A stretch of 51,569 nucleotides of DNA from Actinomycetes bacterium (lineage in GTDB: Bacteria; Actinomycetota; Acidimicrobiia; Acidimicrobiales; Palsa-688), in contig JAKAQB010000020.1 of the NCBI GenBank assembly GCA_021811865.1, positions 1 through 51,569 on the forward strand, read 5' to 3'. Numbering within the stretch: position 1 is the stretch's first letter; each line of letters begins with the position of its first letter. Made by a program: the position numbers and the translations under genes. Positions 8,229-16,985 of the stretch are shown in pieces. The notes under the pieces were generated by a model, which worked only from the letters and a program-made list of their open reading frames with translations, made no database searches and was not told the origin of the DNA.

Positions 8229-9950
8229 TCAGACGCGGCTGGGGCCCGCCTGCTCGCCGAAGGCGTGGAGGTCTGCGATCCGTACCGCGAGCTCGAGCTG
8301 GAACAGGTCGTCGCTGTCGTGGAAGTCCATCTGGAGGAGCTGCTCGATGCGCCGGAGGCGGTACCGGAGCGAGTTCACGTGCAGGTGCAGGTCTTCTGCG
8401 GTGTGCTGCAGGTGCCGGTCATTGCTGAGATAGGCGCGAAGGGTGCGGACGTGGTCGGTGTGGCGCTGCCGGTCGGACTCGAGGAGCGGTGCGAGCACGG
8501 GTAGCACGCGGGACCTCAACGCCTCGGGATCGAGGGCGCCCGCGAGGAGACCGTAAACTCCGAGCTCCTCGCTCGCCACGACCCCGCCGCCCGACACCCG
8601 GCTCCGCGCCAGCTCCAGCGCGAGCGCCGCATCGTGGTATGAGACCGGGTAGTCGTCGAGGCTCGTGCACGCTGGGCCGAGGCCGGCCGCGAGCGGCATC
8701 CCCCCGAGCCCCCGGCTTGCATCGGCGAGCACAGCGCCGAGATCTCTGAGCAGGGCAGTGCGGTCGCCGGATGGGTGCGGCAGGAGGACGACGGCCAGCG
8801 CGCCCTGCAGGATCGTGATCGTGCAGGCAAATCGCCGCGCCAGAGCGACCTCCAGCACCTGGAGGGAGCGCAGGCTGAGCACGGGCGGCCGGAGCGGCGA
8901 GCCGGTCGGGCCCTCGTGGATGCCTACGCAGCACACCACCCTTGGCGCCTCGATGTCCAGGCCCATGAGCGACGAGCGGCTGAGGAGGTCGTCGTGGTCG
9001 CGCGCCGGCTTCAGCAGGTCGCTCAGTAGCTGCCGCGAGAGCCTTTGCTCTGTCTCGTAGCGCTCCTTGTGGCGCGCGAGGTGCAGGCTGAGCATCGCAG
9101 CGGCCAGGGCCAGCGCCTGGCTCGTCACCTCGGCGCCGGGTCCTTCGCTGCAGCCGGCCTGGCGGGCCGCCAGCGTGCCGACCGGGGCGTCGTATACGGA
9201 GAGGGCATGCTCGGCGACGACCTGCCCGCCCTGATCCCCCGCAGAGCCCACCACATGGCCGGCCGGGTCGCTGAGCTCGAGCGAGAGCTCCAGCGCGGCG
9301 CTGAGCGGCGCCAGAGCCTGCCCGGTATCCGCGCCGGCGAGCAGGAGCTCGGCGCTCTGTTGCAGGGCTCCGAGCACGAGGCGACAACCGCCGGCGTCGC
9401 GCTCGAGCGCCTCGGTATGGCTGAGCAGGCTGGCACGCTGCTTCGCACGCTCCAGAGCGACAGCGCCTATGCGGGCATACAACGCGAGCAGCTCGATATC
9501 GTCAGCGCTGATACGCCCCGGGCGGGGGTCCGCGACGTAGAGCACCCCGAAGAGGGCGCCTGCGGCCGACACAGGCACGACCGCTGCGGAGCGCAGCTTC
9601 TCCTCGTCGATGATCAGCTTTACGAGGCTCACGCGCCGGGGATCCCGGCGGTAGTCGCGGACGAGCGTAGGCTGGCCCGAAGCGGCAACGGCGCCGCCGA
9701 TGCCCTGCCCCATCTCGAGCGACCAACGGGCAGGCATGTCGGGGTTGCGCAACCCGCTGTGGGCGGCAATCCGGAGACCGTCAGGCCCGAGCTGCGCCAG
9801 CCAGCTGGCGGGCGCGCCGAGGAGCTGGCGGGCTCCGTCGACGAGCCGCTGGAGGACTTCGGAGACGCTGGCCGTATCTGCCACCAGGCGCTCGCACGCG
9901 TACATCGCGCTGCGGCTGGCGAGCTGCCGCGGGCGCCAGGTGTCCTCCAC
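8229..9950 (-). CDS. GAF-domain PucR-type transcriptional regulator (ketone carboxylase operon)
   Basis: About 573 residues from GTG 9950, which follows AGGGGGG; an ATG at 9992 is also in frame but has no ribosome site. Order: GAF domain at about residues 20-160, a central linker/CdaR-like region (WLAQLG..., VVLLPHPSGDRTALLRD), and a C-terminal PucR helix-turn-helix (TLRAYLSNDRHLQHTAEDLH then VNSLRYRLRRIEQLL). Proteins of this layout are cytoplasmic activators that sense a small molecule. It is divergent from the acetone carboxylase-like genes with about 120 bases between, so it most likely controls them, perhaps responding to the ketone or its product (inference). Confidence 0.85.
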   Translation of the reverse strand: MEDTWRPRQLASRSAMYACERLVADTASVSEVLQRLVDGARQLLGAPASWLAQLGPDGLRIAAHSGLRNPDMPARWSLEMGQGIGGAVAASGQPTLVRDYRRDPRRVSLVKLIIDEEKLRSAAVVPVSAAGALFGVLYVADPRPGRISADDIELLALYARIGAVALERAKQRASLLSHTEALERDAGGCRLVLGALQQSAELLLAGADTGQALAPLSAALELSLELSDPAGHVVGSAGDQGGQVVAEHALSVYDAPVGTLAARQAGCSEGPGAEVTSQALALAAAMLSLHLARHKERYETEQRLSRQLLSDLLKPARDHDDLLSRSSLMGLDIEAPRVVCCVGIHEGPTGSPLRPPVLSLRSLQVLEVALARRFACTITILQGALAVVLLPHPSGDRTALLRDLGAVLADASRGLGGMPLAAGLGPACTSLDDYPVSYHDAALALELARSRVSGGGVVASEELGVYGLLAGALDPEALRSRVLPVLAPLLESDRQRHTDHVRTLRAYLSNDRHLQHTAEDLHLHVNSLRYRLRRIEQLLQMDFHDSDDLFQLELAVRIADLHAFGEQAGPSRV

Positions 9951-10069
9951 GGTCCCCCCTGTTGTCGGCAACCTACAAGCGTCCTCGCGCATTGTAGAGG
10001 AAGCGCACGTTGAGGCGCGGGGGTGTGAGGCGGACAATGTCGCCATACGTGAAGAGAGGAGCCATGCCC
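9951..10069. promoter_or_regulatory. divergent promoter region between PucR regulator and carboxylase operon
   Basis: About 120 bases that must hold both promoters and the regulator's operator. I find no clear palindrome; the AGAGGAG ribosome site of the carboxylase operon is at about 10054-10060. Extents of promoter elements cannot be fixed by eye. Confidence 0.45.
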
Positions 10070-12241
10070 ATGAGCTCTGCGGAGATACGAGAGGCGAGCT
10101 CCGCCACCAGCCCCGCTCGCATCTTGGCCGTTGACGCCGGTGGCACCATGACCGATGCCTTCGTCGTGGACGAGGACGGCGGGTTCACGATCGGCAAGGC
10201 CCAGACGACGCCGGAGGACGAGAGCATCGGCGTCGTCGCCTCGCTGCGTGACGCAGCTCGCTACTGGGGCCGCAGCGCCGAGGAGACTGGAGCCGAGTTG
10301 CTGGCGACCGTCTACTCCGGGACGGCGATGCTCAACCGCCTGCTCGAACGCACGAGCAGCGAGCGCATCGGCGTGATCGTCACGGCAGGCATGGAGGATT
10401 ACCTGCAGCTCGAGCGGGCCGTGCAGACTTACGCCGGCTACCACTATGCCGATCGGCTGCACGCGGTCACCCACGTGCACAACGAGCCGCTCGTCCCGAG
10501 GCGGAGGATCCGCGGGGTCCGCGGCCGGATCAGCTTCTTCGGGGAGGAGGTGATCCCCGTCTACGAGCAGGAAGCGGCGCGTGCAGTGCGAGAGCTGCTC
10601 GACCTCGACATCACTGCGCTGTGCATCTCTCTCCTTTACTCCTACCGCGATCCGCGACATGAGGAGAAGGTGGCCGAGATTGCCCGCAGGGAGATCGGCG
10701 AACGCGGGCTCGCCGTACCGGTGTTCACCTCCTCCGAGCACTCGCCGGTCAGGGGGGATCTCGCCCGCCTGAACACACTGCTGGTGGAGCTCTACGCCGC
10801 GAGGCCGAGCCGCGAGCAGCTCCTCGCCATCCGCAGTCGCCTCAACAGGGAGGTCGGCTCGCGCGCGCCGGTGCGGGTGCTCACGTCCTACGGCGGCACC
10901 ATCTCGCCGGAGCACCAGTCGCTGGTCTCTACCATCGTCTCAGGCCCCATCGGGGGCTTGATCGGTGCCGACCGGGTGGCGTCGGAGCTCTACGGCGGCG
11001 CGAACGTGGTCTGCACCGACGTCGGCGGCACGTCCTTCGACGTTGGGCTGATCTCCGAGCGCGTCGTCGCCACCCGCACGGAGCCGATGGTCGCGAGGAT
11101 GCTTCTTGCCCTCCCCCACGTAGCGATGGACTCCATAGGAGCGGGGACCGGCACGCGCGTCCGGGTCGACGAGGCAGTGAAGCGGGTCGTTCTCGGGCCG
11201 GACTCCGCGGGCAGCCGGATCGGCGTCTCGTGGGAGCCCGGTGGCGAAGTGGTCCCGAGCCTCACGGACTGCGACGTCGTCCTCGGCTACCTCAACCCTG
11301 GCTACTTCCTGGGTGGCACCATCGAGCTCGACGTCGACCGGGCACGGCGCGCGCTCTCTGACCACGTGGCTGCGCCGCTCGGCAGCACGGACGTCGAGGC
11401 GACGGCGCTAGGCGTCGTGCGCCTGCTCGAGACCCAGATGCGCGACCACCTCACCGGGATGATCCTCGGGATGGGATATGCCCCGGAGAACTACCAGCTG
11501 CTTTCTTACGGCGGCGGAGGACCGCTCCATGTGGCCGGGTACACCCACGGGATGGGCTTCCAGTCCGTGAGGGTACCGTCATGGGCAGCCGCGTTCTCGG
11601 CGTTCGGCTGCGCATGCGCGGACTACACGTACCGCTACGACCGGTCGGTGGACGTGCTCGTACCGCCCGAGGGGGACCTTGAGGGCATCGTGAAGATGCT
11701 CACCCAGACCTGGGAGGCGATCGAGGGCCAGATCCTCGCCGACGCGCGCCGCGACGGCGTCGATCCGGCCCGGCTCAGCTTCAACCGCAGCGTGCGGATG
11801 CAGTACTTCGGCATGCTCGACGATCTCGAGGTCAGGGTGGGCGGTTCCACAGGCGAGCCTGCCGCCGTGCTTGGAAGGTTGACAGCGGACTTCGACGAGC
11901 TGTTCTCCAAGGTCTTCGCGCGGGCAGCCCGAAGTCCCGAGTCCGGATACTTCATCACCAAGGCCATCGGGGTCGGCACGTTCCGGACGGAGAAGCCGGT
12001 CATTCCAGAGTTTTCCGAGTCCGGAGCCGCGCCGCCGTCCTCGGCGGAGAAGGGCTTGCGGCGCATCTTCGAAACTCACGGCTGGTCCGAGGCACGGCTC
12101 TACGAGATGGACGAGCTCGTCCCCGGCAACGTGGTGGAGGGCCCGGCGGTCATCGAGAGCCCCGCGACCACGTTCTACGTCCCCACCGGAATGCACACCC
12201 GGCTCGACCGCTACCGGGTCTTCGAGCTCTTCAGCGGGTGA
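10070..12241 (+). CDS. acxA: acetone/ketone carboxylase beta subunit (HyuA-like)
   Basis: About 723 residues (two Met codons, 10064 and 10070; the second has better spacing from AGAGGAG). Hydantoinase-A/oxoprolinase family with ASKHA-fold ATP-binding motifs: VDAGGTMTDAFVVDEDGG near the start, TDVGGTSFDVGLI in the middle and YGGGGPLHVAG in the C-terminal half. In acetone carboxylase the beta subunit performs the ATP-dependent phosphorylation that activates ketone and bicarbonate, giving AMP plus two phosphates (established for the Xanthobacter enzyme). Identity as a ketone carboxylase rather than a hydantoinase rests on the gamma-subunit gene two genes downstream. First gene of a four-gene operon. 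Acetophenone carboxylase-like substrate use is an alternative. Confidence 0.85.
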   Translation: MSSAEIREASSATSPARILAVDAGGTMTDAFVVDEDGGFTIGKAQTTPEDESIGVVASLRDAARYWGRSAEETGAELLATVYSGTAMLNRLLERTSSERIGVIVTAGMEDYLQLERAVQTYAGYHYADRLHAVTHVHNEPLVPRRRIRGVRGRISFFGEEVIPVYEQEAARAVRELLDLDITALCISLLYSYRDPRHEEKVAEIARREIGERGLAVPVFTSSEHSPVRGDLARLNTLLVELYAARPSREQLLAIRSRLNREVGSRAPVRVLTSYGGTISPEHQSLVSTIVSGPIGGLIGADRVASELYGGANVVCTDVGGTSFDVGLISERVVATRTEPMVARMLLALPHVAMDSIGAGTGTRVRVDEAVKRVVLGPDSAGSRIGVSWEPGGEVVPSLTDCDVVLGYLNPGYFLGGTIELDVDRARRALSDHVAAPLGSTDVEATALGVVRLLETQMRDHLTGMILGMGYAPENYQLLSYGGGGPLHVAGYTHGMGFQSVRVPSWAAAFSAFGCACADYTYRYDRSVDVLVPPEGDLEGIVKMLTQTWEAIEGQILADARRDGVDPARLSFNRSVRMQYFGMLDDLEVRVGGSTGEPAAVLGRLTADFDELFSKVFARAARSPESGYFITKAIGVGTFRTEKPVIPEFSESGAAPPSSAEKGLRRIFETHGWSEARLYEMDELVPGNVVEGPAVIESPATTFYVPTGMHTRLDRYRVFELFSG

Positions 12242-12254
12242 CAGGAGGAGGAAC

Positions 12255-14462
12255 ATGCCCGACACCCAATCCCCGTCGGCCCTAAAGGCCGCAGCCACCC
12301 CAAGCCTTGCCGCCCGCCTCGCCCTCTCCGAGGAGCGCTACGCCGAGAGCGGCCACTACAAGGGCATCGAGCGTCTCGCCCTGAAAGGGGAGGACCACTT
12401 CCGCTACGAGCGGGTCTGGGCCGAGCTTCGAGGTGCCCTGGTTTCCGCGCGCGAGACGGCACTTCACATCTCGGCGTCGCCCATAGTGCGCAACATCGGC
12501 GAGCTCTGCTTCGCGCTGTACACGCCCGAGGGCGACTCGGTTGCCGTGTCCACAGGGATAATCACGCATGTCCACACCATGTCCGAAGGCATCAAGTACA
12601 TGATCCGCCAGGGCTACGAGGACAAGCCTGGGATCGCGGAGGGCGACATCTATTGCAACAACGACCCGACGCTCGGCAACGTCCACACGACCGACGTGCA
12701 CACCATCATCCCGGTGTTCCACGAAGGAGAGCTGATCGCATGGGTTGGCGGTACGGCGCACCAAGTCGACATCGGTGCCGGGACTCCGGGCCATGATCCG
12801 GTTGCGTCGGCCAATCGCTTCGAGGACGGTTTCTACGTCACCTGCGAGAAGGTCGGGTCAGGACACGAGCTGCACAAGGACTGGCTGATCAAGGCGAGCC
12901 GGAGCGTGCGGACACCGCTCTACTGGGGGCTCGACGAGAAATGCCGCATCGCAGGCTGCTACATCGTCGCCGAGGCACTGCAGCGTATGATCAACTCCGA
13001 AGGATTCGCCTACGTCGGGCAGTTCATGGACGAAGCTGTCGAGGAAGGCCGCCAGAACTTCCTTGCCCGCGTCCGGGAGCGACTGGTGCCGGGCGAGTAC
13101 CAGACGGCCTCGTTCATCGACATGCCCATGGCCGACAAGGCGTGGCATCCCGAGTCGCGGGTCGACCTGCTCATGCACGCGCCCCTGCGGCTCACGATCG
13201 GGGCCGGCGGCGAGTTCCACATGTCGATGGACGGGGCGAGCGGGACCGTCAACGCTCCGTTCAACGCGTCGGAGGGGTCCATGCAGGGCGCCCTGTGGGT
13301 TCTCATCACCCAGACCCTCATCTACGACGGCAAGGTCAACGACGGTGCCTACCTCGCGGCTGGGCACTACTTCCCGCCTGGCACCTGGTGCAACGCGACC
13401 GACCCGATGCTCGCCTACGGCACGCCTTGGGCGTTCCTCATCCCGTCGTTCACCGGCCTGCTGCGGTGCCTCTCCCGTGGTTACTTCACCCGCGGGTATC
13501 GCGAGGAGATAGTCACCGGCTACGGCTTCACGGGTGATCCCCTGCAGGGGGGCGGGGTGCTCGCAGATGGGAAGACCTACTTCCCCGTGTCCAACTTCGA
13601 GCTCTGCTCGGTCGGGCTGGGCGCGCGCGGGACGATGGATGGCCTCGACGCCGCCTACGCGATGTGGAACCCCGAAGCCGACATGGGGGATGCGGAGGTG
13701 TGGGAGACCATCGAGTCGGGACTCCTCTACCTGTCGCGCCGCTTCAAGCCGGACACCGCGGGCTACGGGAAGTACCGCGGCGGGTCGGGGTGGGAGGCCC
13801 TGCGCTACGTGCACGGGGTCACCAGCCTCCAGCTGTACTCCTTCCGGGAAGGAAGGACCTTCCATGGCGGCGCCGGCGTGTTTGGCGGCTACCCGAACTC
13901 GGCTGACTACAAGGTCTGGGTGCGCAACACCAACATGGCACAGCTGGCCGCGGCGCAGCAGCCCTACCCGCTCGGCGAGCTCTCCCCCTCCTCTTCCGAG
14001 ATCGAAGAGCTCGTGCAAGGCGACGTCACCCGCGTGAACGAGGGGCTGATGTTCCCGGAGGTCTTCGGCAACGGCGACCTGTTCTTGTCCATGTTCTCCG
14101 GCGGTCCCGGCTACGGTGACCCGCTCGAACGCGATCCGGCCGCTATCGTCGCCGACGTCGAGCGCCGCGTGTACCTTCCCGAGACCGCCCGCCGCGCGTT
14201 CGGCGTCGTGGTGGTCGAAGGTGGCGACGGTCCGGCAGTGGACGCCGCGGCGACCGGTGCCGAGCGCGAGCGGCTGCGCCAGCGCCGCGCCGCCCGCGCC
14301 GTCACCTACGACGAGTTTTTCCAGCGCGAGCGGGCCCGGCTGCTCAAGGGCGCGCTGATCCCCCCGGTGAAGAAGATGTACAGGGAGTCGATGTCGCTCT
14401 CGGCGGGCTGGGGAGCCGGCTTCCGCAGCTTCTGGAACCTGCCGGACACGTTCACGATGTGA
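12255..14462 (+). CDS. acxB: acetone/ketone carboxylase alpha subunit (HyuB-like)
   Basis: 735 residues, ATG after a strong AGGAGGAGG site, 13 bases after acxA. Hydantoinase-B family over its full length. The segment NNDPTLGNVHTTDVHTIIP and the following GGTAHQVDIGAG are His/Asp-rich, where the Mn site lies in characterised acetone carboxylase alpha subunits (from memory of the family). Glycine-rich motifs GGSGWEALR and GAGVFGGYPNS are family-typical. This subunit is thought to catalyse carbon-carbon bond formation between the enol phosphate and CO2 to form acetoacetate or a homologue. Length is close to the roughly 770 residues of known alpha subunits. Confidence 0.87.
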   Translation: MPDTQSPSALKAAATPSLAARLALSEERYAESGHYKGIERLALKGEDHFRYERVWAELRGALVSARETALHISASPIVRNIGELCFALYTPEGDSVAVSTGIITHVHTMSEGIKYMIRQGYEDKPGIAEGDIYCNNDPTLGNVHTTDVHTIIPVFHEGELIAWVGGTAHQVDIGAGTPGHDPVASANRFEDGFYVTCEKVGSGHELHKDWLIKASRSVRTPLYWGLDEKCRIAGCYIVAEALQRMINSEGFAYVGQFMDEAVEEGRQNFLARVRERLVPGEYQTASFIDMPMADKAWHPESRVDLLMHAPLRLTIGAGGEFHMSMDGASGTVNAPFNASEGSMQGALWVLITQTLIYDGKVNDGAYLAAGHYFPPGTWCNATDPMLAYGTPWAFLIPSFTGLLRCLSRGYFTRGYREEIVTGYGFTGDPLQGGGVLADGKTYFPVSNFELCSVGLGARGTMDGLDAAYAMWNPEADMGDAEVWETIESGLLYLSRRFKPDTAGYGKYRGGSGWEALRYVHGVTSLQLYSFREGRTFHGGAGVFGGYPNSADYKVWVRNTNMAQLAAAQQPYPLGELSPSSSEIEELVQGDVTRVNEGLMFPEVFGNGDLFLSMFSGGPGYGDPLERDPAAIVADVERRVYLPETARRAFGVVVVEGGDGPAVDAAATGAERERLRQRRAARAVTYDEFFQRERARLLKGALIPPVKKMYRESMSLSAGWGAGFRSFWNLPDTFTM

Positions 14463-14476
14463 GGGAGGAGCCGACG

Positions 14477-14977
14477 ATGACCAGCTTGGACAAGGCAGGC
14501 CTGGCAGACCTGATAGACGGGAAGCTGCCCTGGCAGCAGCTGAAGGGCTTGATGTCGGGGACCAAGGACCCGGAGCGGTTCGACCTGTGCATCCAGGTGC
14601 TCCAGGAGCGAGCTCGCTTCGACGACCCCATCCTGCTCCCGCTCACGGAGCACCTCTTCGTCGTGGCGCGCGGCGGCGAGAGGGTCGTCGTCTGCGACTG
14701 CGGCTACGAGCTCGGTCCGCTCGAGCGCAACTGGAAGGAGGCAGCGCGGATCTTGGTGCGCGACTCCGAGGAGTTGCTCGAGGAGATCTACGATCCTTAC
14801 CACCGCTGCGACCCCGAGTGGATGGAGCTCCGGGAGTACTGCTGCCCCGGATGCTGGTCCTTGCTCGAGGTCGAGGCCGTGCCGCCCGGCTATCCGGTGC
14901 TCTACGACTTCAAGCCGGACATCGACGCGTTCTACGAGAGCTTCCTCGGCCGGCCGGCGCCAGATCGCGGTTCCTGA
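14477..14977 (+). CDS. acxC: acetone carboxylase gamma subunit
   Basis: 166 residues; ATG 14477 sits 6 bases after GGGAGGAG. The protein begins with a helical part (LADLIDGKLPWQQLKGLMSG) and carries Cys73, Cys75, Cys111, Cys122, Cys123 and Cys126 in CDCG and CCPGC motifs, a zinc-ribbon-like set that the small gamma subunits share. The usual length is about 168-178 residues. Presence of this subunit is what separates ketone carboxylases from hydantoinases and 5-oxoprolinases, and so fixes the operon's function. The next gene begins within or just after its stop codon. Confidence 0.88.
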   Translation: MTSLDKAGLADLIDGKLPWQQLKGLMSGTKDPERFDLCIQVLQERARFDDPILLPLTEHLFVVARGGERVVVCDCGYELGPLERNWKEAARILVRDSEELLEEIYDPYHRCDPEWMELREYCCPGCWSLLEVEAVPPGYPVLYDFKPDIDAFYESFLGRPAPDRGS

Positions 14978-14988
14978 CCGAACGCACC

Positions 14989-16461
14989 GTGCACGCCGCA
15001 AGGATTCTCGAGGATCGCTGCGAGAGAGACCCTGCAGCGCCCTGCCTCGAAGATCTCGACCGTCGCTGGACGTCCGCCGAGCTCGATGCCGAGGTGAAGA
15101 GGGTCGCCGCCGGCTTGGCCTGTCACGGCGTGCGAAGCGGCGACGTCGTCGGCGCGATGCTCCCCAACCGGCTGGAGCTCGTCAGCCTGCTCTTTGCCAC
15201 CTGGCGGCTCGGTGCAGCTCTCACGCCGGTGAACCCGGCGCTCACCGCCGAGGAAGCGTGCTACCAACTCGACGACTGCCACGCGCGCCTCGTCGTCTCC
15301 GACGAGGGCGGCATCGCCAAGCTCGCGAGCGTCCGTGCAGAGGTTCTAGGTCTCGACGGCTACCGCGCGCTCGAGGGGGCGCCCCCTGCAACCCGCACAG
15401 ATCCCTCGGATGTCGCTCTCGTCGTCTACACCTCCGGCACGACCGGGCGACCGAAAGGTGTCGTGCTCGACCACGCGAACCTGAGTGCGATGGCCGGCAT
15501 GCTGGTGTCCTGGCTCCAGCTCGGTCCCGCCGACCGCTGCCTCCTCGTCCTGCCGTTGTTCCACGTGAACGGGCTGGTGGTGAGCGTCGTGTCGCCGCTT
15601 GCTGCGGGCGGGGCGACCATCGTCGTGCCGCGCTTCGACATCGATCAGTTCTGGTCGTGGGTGGAGCGTTTCCGGCCCACGTACTTCTCCGCGGTGCCGA
15701 CCATCTACCTGCAGCTCGTGAGCCAGCCCGCGGGCGCGCAGCCCGACGTGTCGTCGCTTCGATTCGCGGTCTGCGGGGCGGCGCCTATGCCGGCCGGAGC
15801 GATCCAGGCGTTCGAGGAGCGCTTTGGTGTCCCGCTGGTGGAGGGCTATGGGCTCTCCGAGGGAACGACCGCGTCGACCATCAACCCGCTCGACGGGTTG
15901 CGCAAGCCCGGCACGGTCGGCGTCGCGCTGCCGGGCCAGCAGGTGGCGGTCGTGGACGGAGACGACAGGGTCGTTGCTCCGGGCACGTCCGGCGAGGTGG
16001 TGGTTCGCGGCCCGAACGTCATGCGAGGTTACCTGGGGCTGCCGGAAGAGACCGCGAGCTGCCTGCGAGGCGGGTGGCTCCACACCGGGGATGTCGGGTT
16101 CCTCGACGAAGACGGATACCTGACGCTCGTGGACCGCAAGAAGGACCTGATCATCCGCGGCGGGGAGAACATCTCGCCGAAGGAGATCGAGTCGGTGCTC
16201 TACGCCCACCCCGCGGTCCTCGAGGCCGCGGTGGTAGGCAAGCCGGATCCTCTTTACGGTGAGCAGCCGGTAGCCTTCGTGTCGCTGCGTCCTGGCCCGG
16301 CTCCGAGCACCGAGCAGCTTGCCGCGCACTGCCGTGTCCGCCTGGCAGGCTACAAGGTTCCCCGCGAGTTCCTGGTTCTCGACAGCCTGCCGAAGAACTC
16401 GGTCGGCAAGATCGTGAAGGGCCCCCTGCGAGAGCAGGCCTGGCATCACGGCCGCCGGTGA
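14989..16461 (+). CDS. AMP-forming acyl-CoA synthetase, probably beta-ketoacid:CoA ligase
   Basis: 490 residues from GTG 14989; a CTG at 14974 overlaps the acxC stop as CTGA and could be the true coupled start. ANL superfamily: YTSGTTGRPKG (P-loop), GYGLSEGT, GWLHTGDVG, DRKKDLIIRGGENI and the catalytic Lys in LPKNSVGKIVK near the C-terminus. It should activate the carboxylation product (acetoacetate, or benzoylacetate if the ketone is aromatic) to its CoA thioester, as the dedicated ligases next to acetone and acetophenone carboxylases do. Substrate is inferred from context only; family members also use malonate or medium-chain acids. Confidence 0.85.
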   Translation: MHAARILEDRCERDPAAPCLEDLDRRWTSAELDAEVKRVAAGLACHGVRSGDVVGAMLPNRLELVSLLFATWRLGAALTPVNPALTAEEACYQLDDCHARLVVSDEGGIAKLASVRAEVLGLDGYRALEGAPPATRTDPSDVALVVYTSGTTGRPKGVVLDHANLSAMAGMLVSWLQLGPADRCLLVLPLFHVNGLVVSVVSPLAAGGATIVVPRFDIDQFWSWVERFRPTYFSAVPTIYLQLVSQPAGAQPDVSSLRFAVCGAAPMPAGAIQAFEERFGVPLVEGYGLSEGTTASTINPLDGLRKPGTVGVALPGQQVAVVDGDDRVVAPGTSGEVVVRGPNVMRGYLGLPEETASCLRGGWLHTGDVGFLDEDGYLTLVDRKKDLIIRGGENISPKEIESVLYAHPAVLEAAVVGKPDPLYGEQPVAFVSLRPGPAPSTEQLAAHCRVRLAGYKVPREFLVLDSLPKNSVGKIVKGPLREQAWHHGRR

Positions 16462-16464
16462 GCG

Positions 16465-16815
16465 GGGCTGGCTGGCTGCTGGCGCTCGTGGCTCCAGGCG
16501 GGCTCGTGGCTTCAGATCGACCCGAACCAATCCCCGCACCGGCACCCGCAGCCGGGCCGCCACCCACCGCCACCCCAGCCCCGACACGTTCAACCCCAAC
16601 GCCCCCCGATCACCGCTACTGGGTCACGGCGCCGGGCCAGGCACACGTCGGGCAGCAAGACGTGCGTAATCCCGCAAGACCTGCACCGCATACGCCGCGG
16701 CGCGAACGCCTGCGACCGGTCCTGGCCCCGCAGTAACTGCCCGCGGCCATGACCCCAGGGGCCAGGCCCCCGAACAGTCAGGACACTCCAGCCAGGACAC
16801 GGCGACCTGGCGATT
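16465..16815 (-). pseudogene. DUF6431-like (transposase-associated) remnant, frameshifted
   Basis: On the minus strand one frame gives WLECPDCSGAWPLGSW and another, after a shift, gives RRMRCRSCGITHVLLPDVC, then GLGWRWVAARLRVPVRGLVR. The two Cys pairs and the THxLLPD segment resemble DUF6431 zinc-ribbon/helix-turn-helix proteins linked to transposition in actinobacteria (from memory). At least two frameshifts and stops break it. It is a gene relic between the carboxylase operon and the BMC locus. Confidence 0.5.
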
Positions 16816-16985
16816 CGGCCCTGGCCCGGGCCGTCGGCTCGGATGCCAAGGACCTCATCTTGCTCGCCATTTACGCCGGCGGGGCGGCATTCGCCTGGCT
16901 CAGCCCGTGGATCCCAGCAACGGCCTCTACGCTCTGGTGTCGGTCTTCTGGTTCGTGCCCGACAGCCGGTTCACCGCCGGCTCAG
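16812..16985 (+). pseudogene. C-terminal fragment of a TMEM175-like (DUF1211) membrane protein
   Basis: In two plus-strand frames: DAKDLILLAIYAGGAAFAWL then SPWI, and after a shift NGLYALVSVFWFVPDSRF. This matches the end of bacterial TMEM175-type potassium channel proteins (pattern: small-residue helix, SPW, helix, WLVPDRRIE) as I remember them. No N-terminal part is present and the frame is broken. A relic only. Confidence 0.4.

Noticed and set aside
10070..14462. Hydantoinase or 5-oxoprolinase operon
   Set aside because: The two large subunits alone would fit, but the Cys-rich gamma subunit and adjoining CoA ligase favour a ketone carboxylase.
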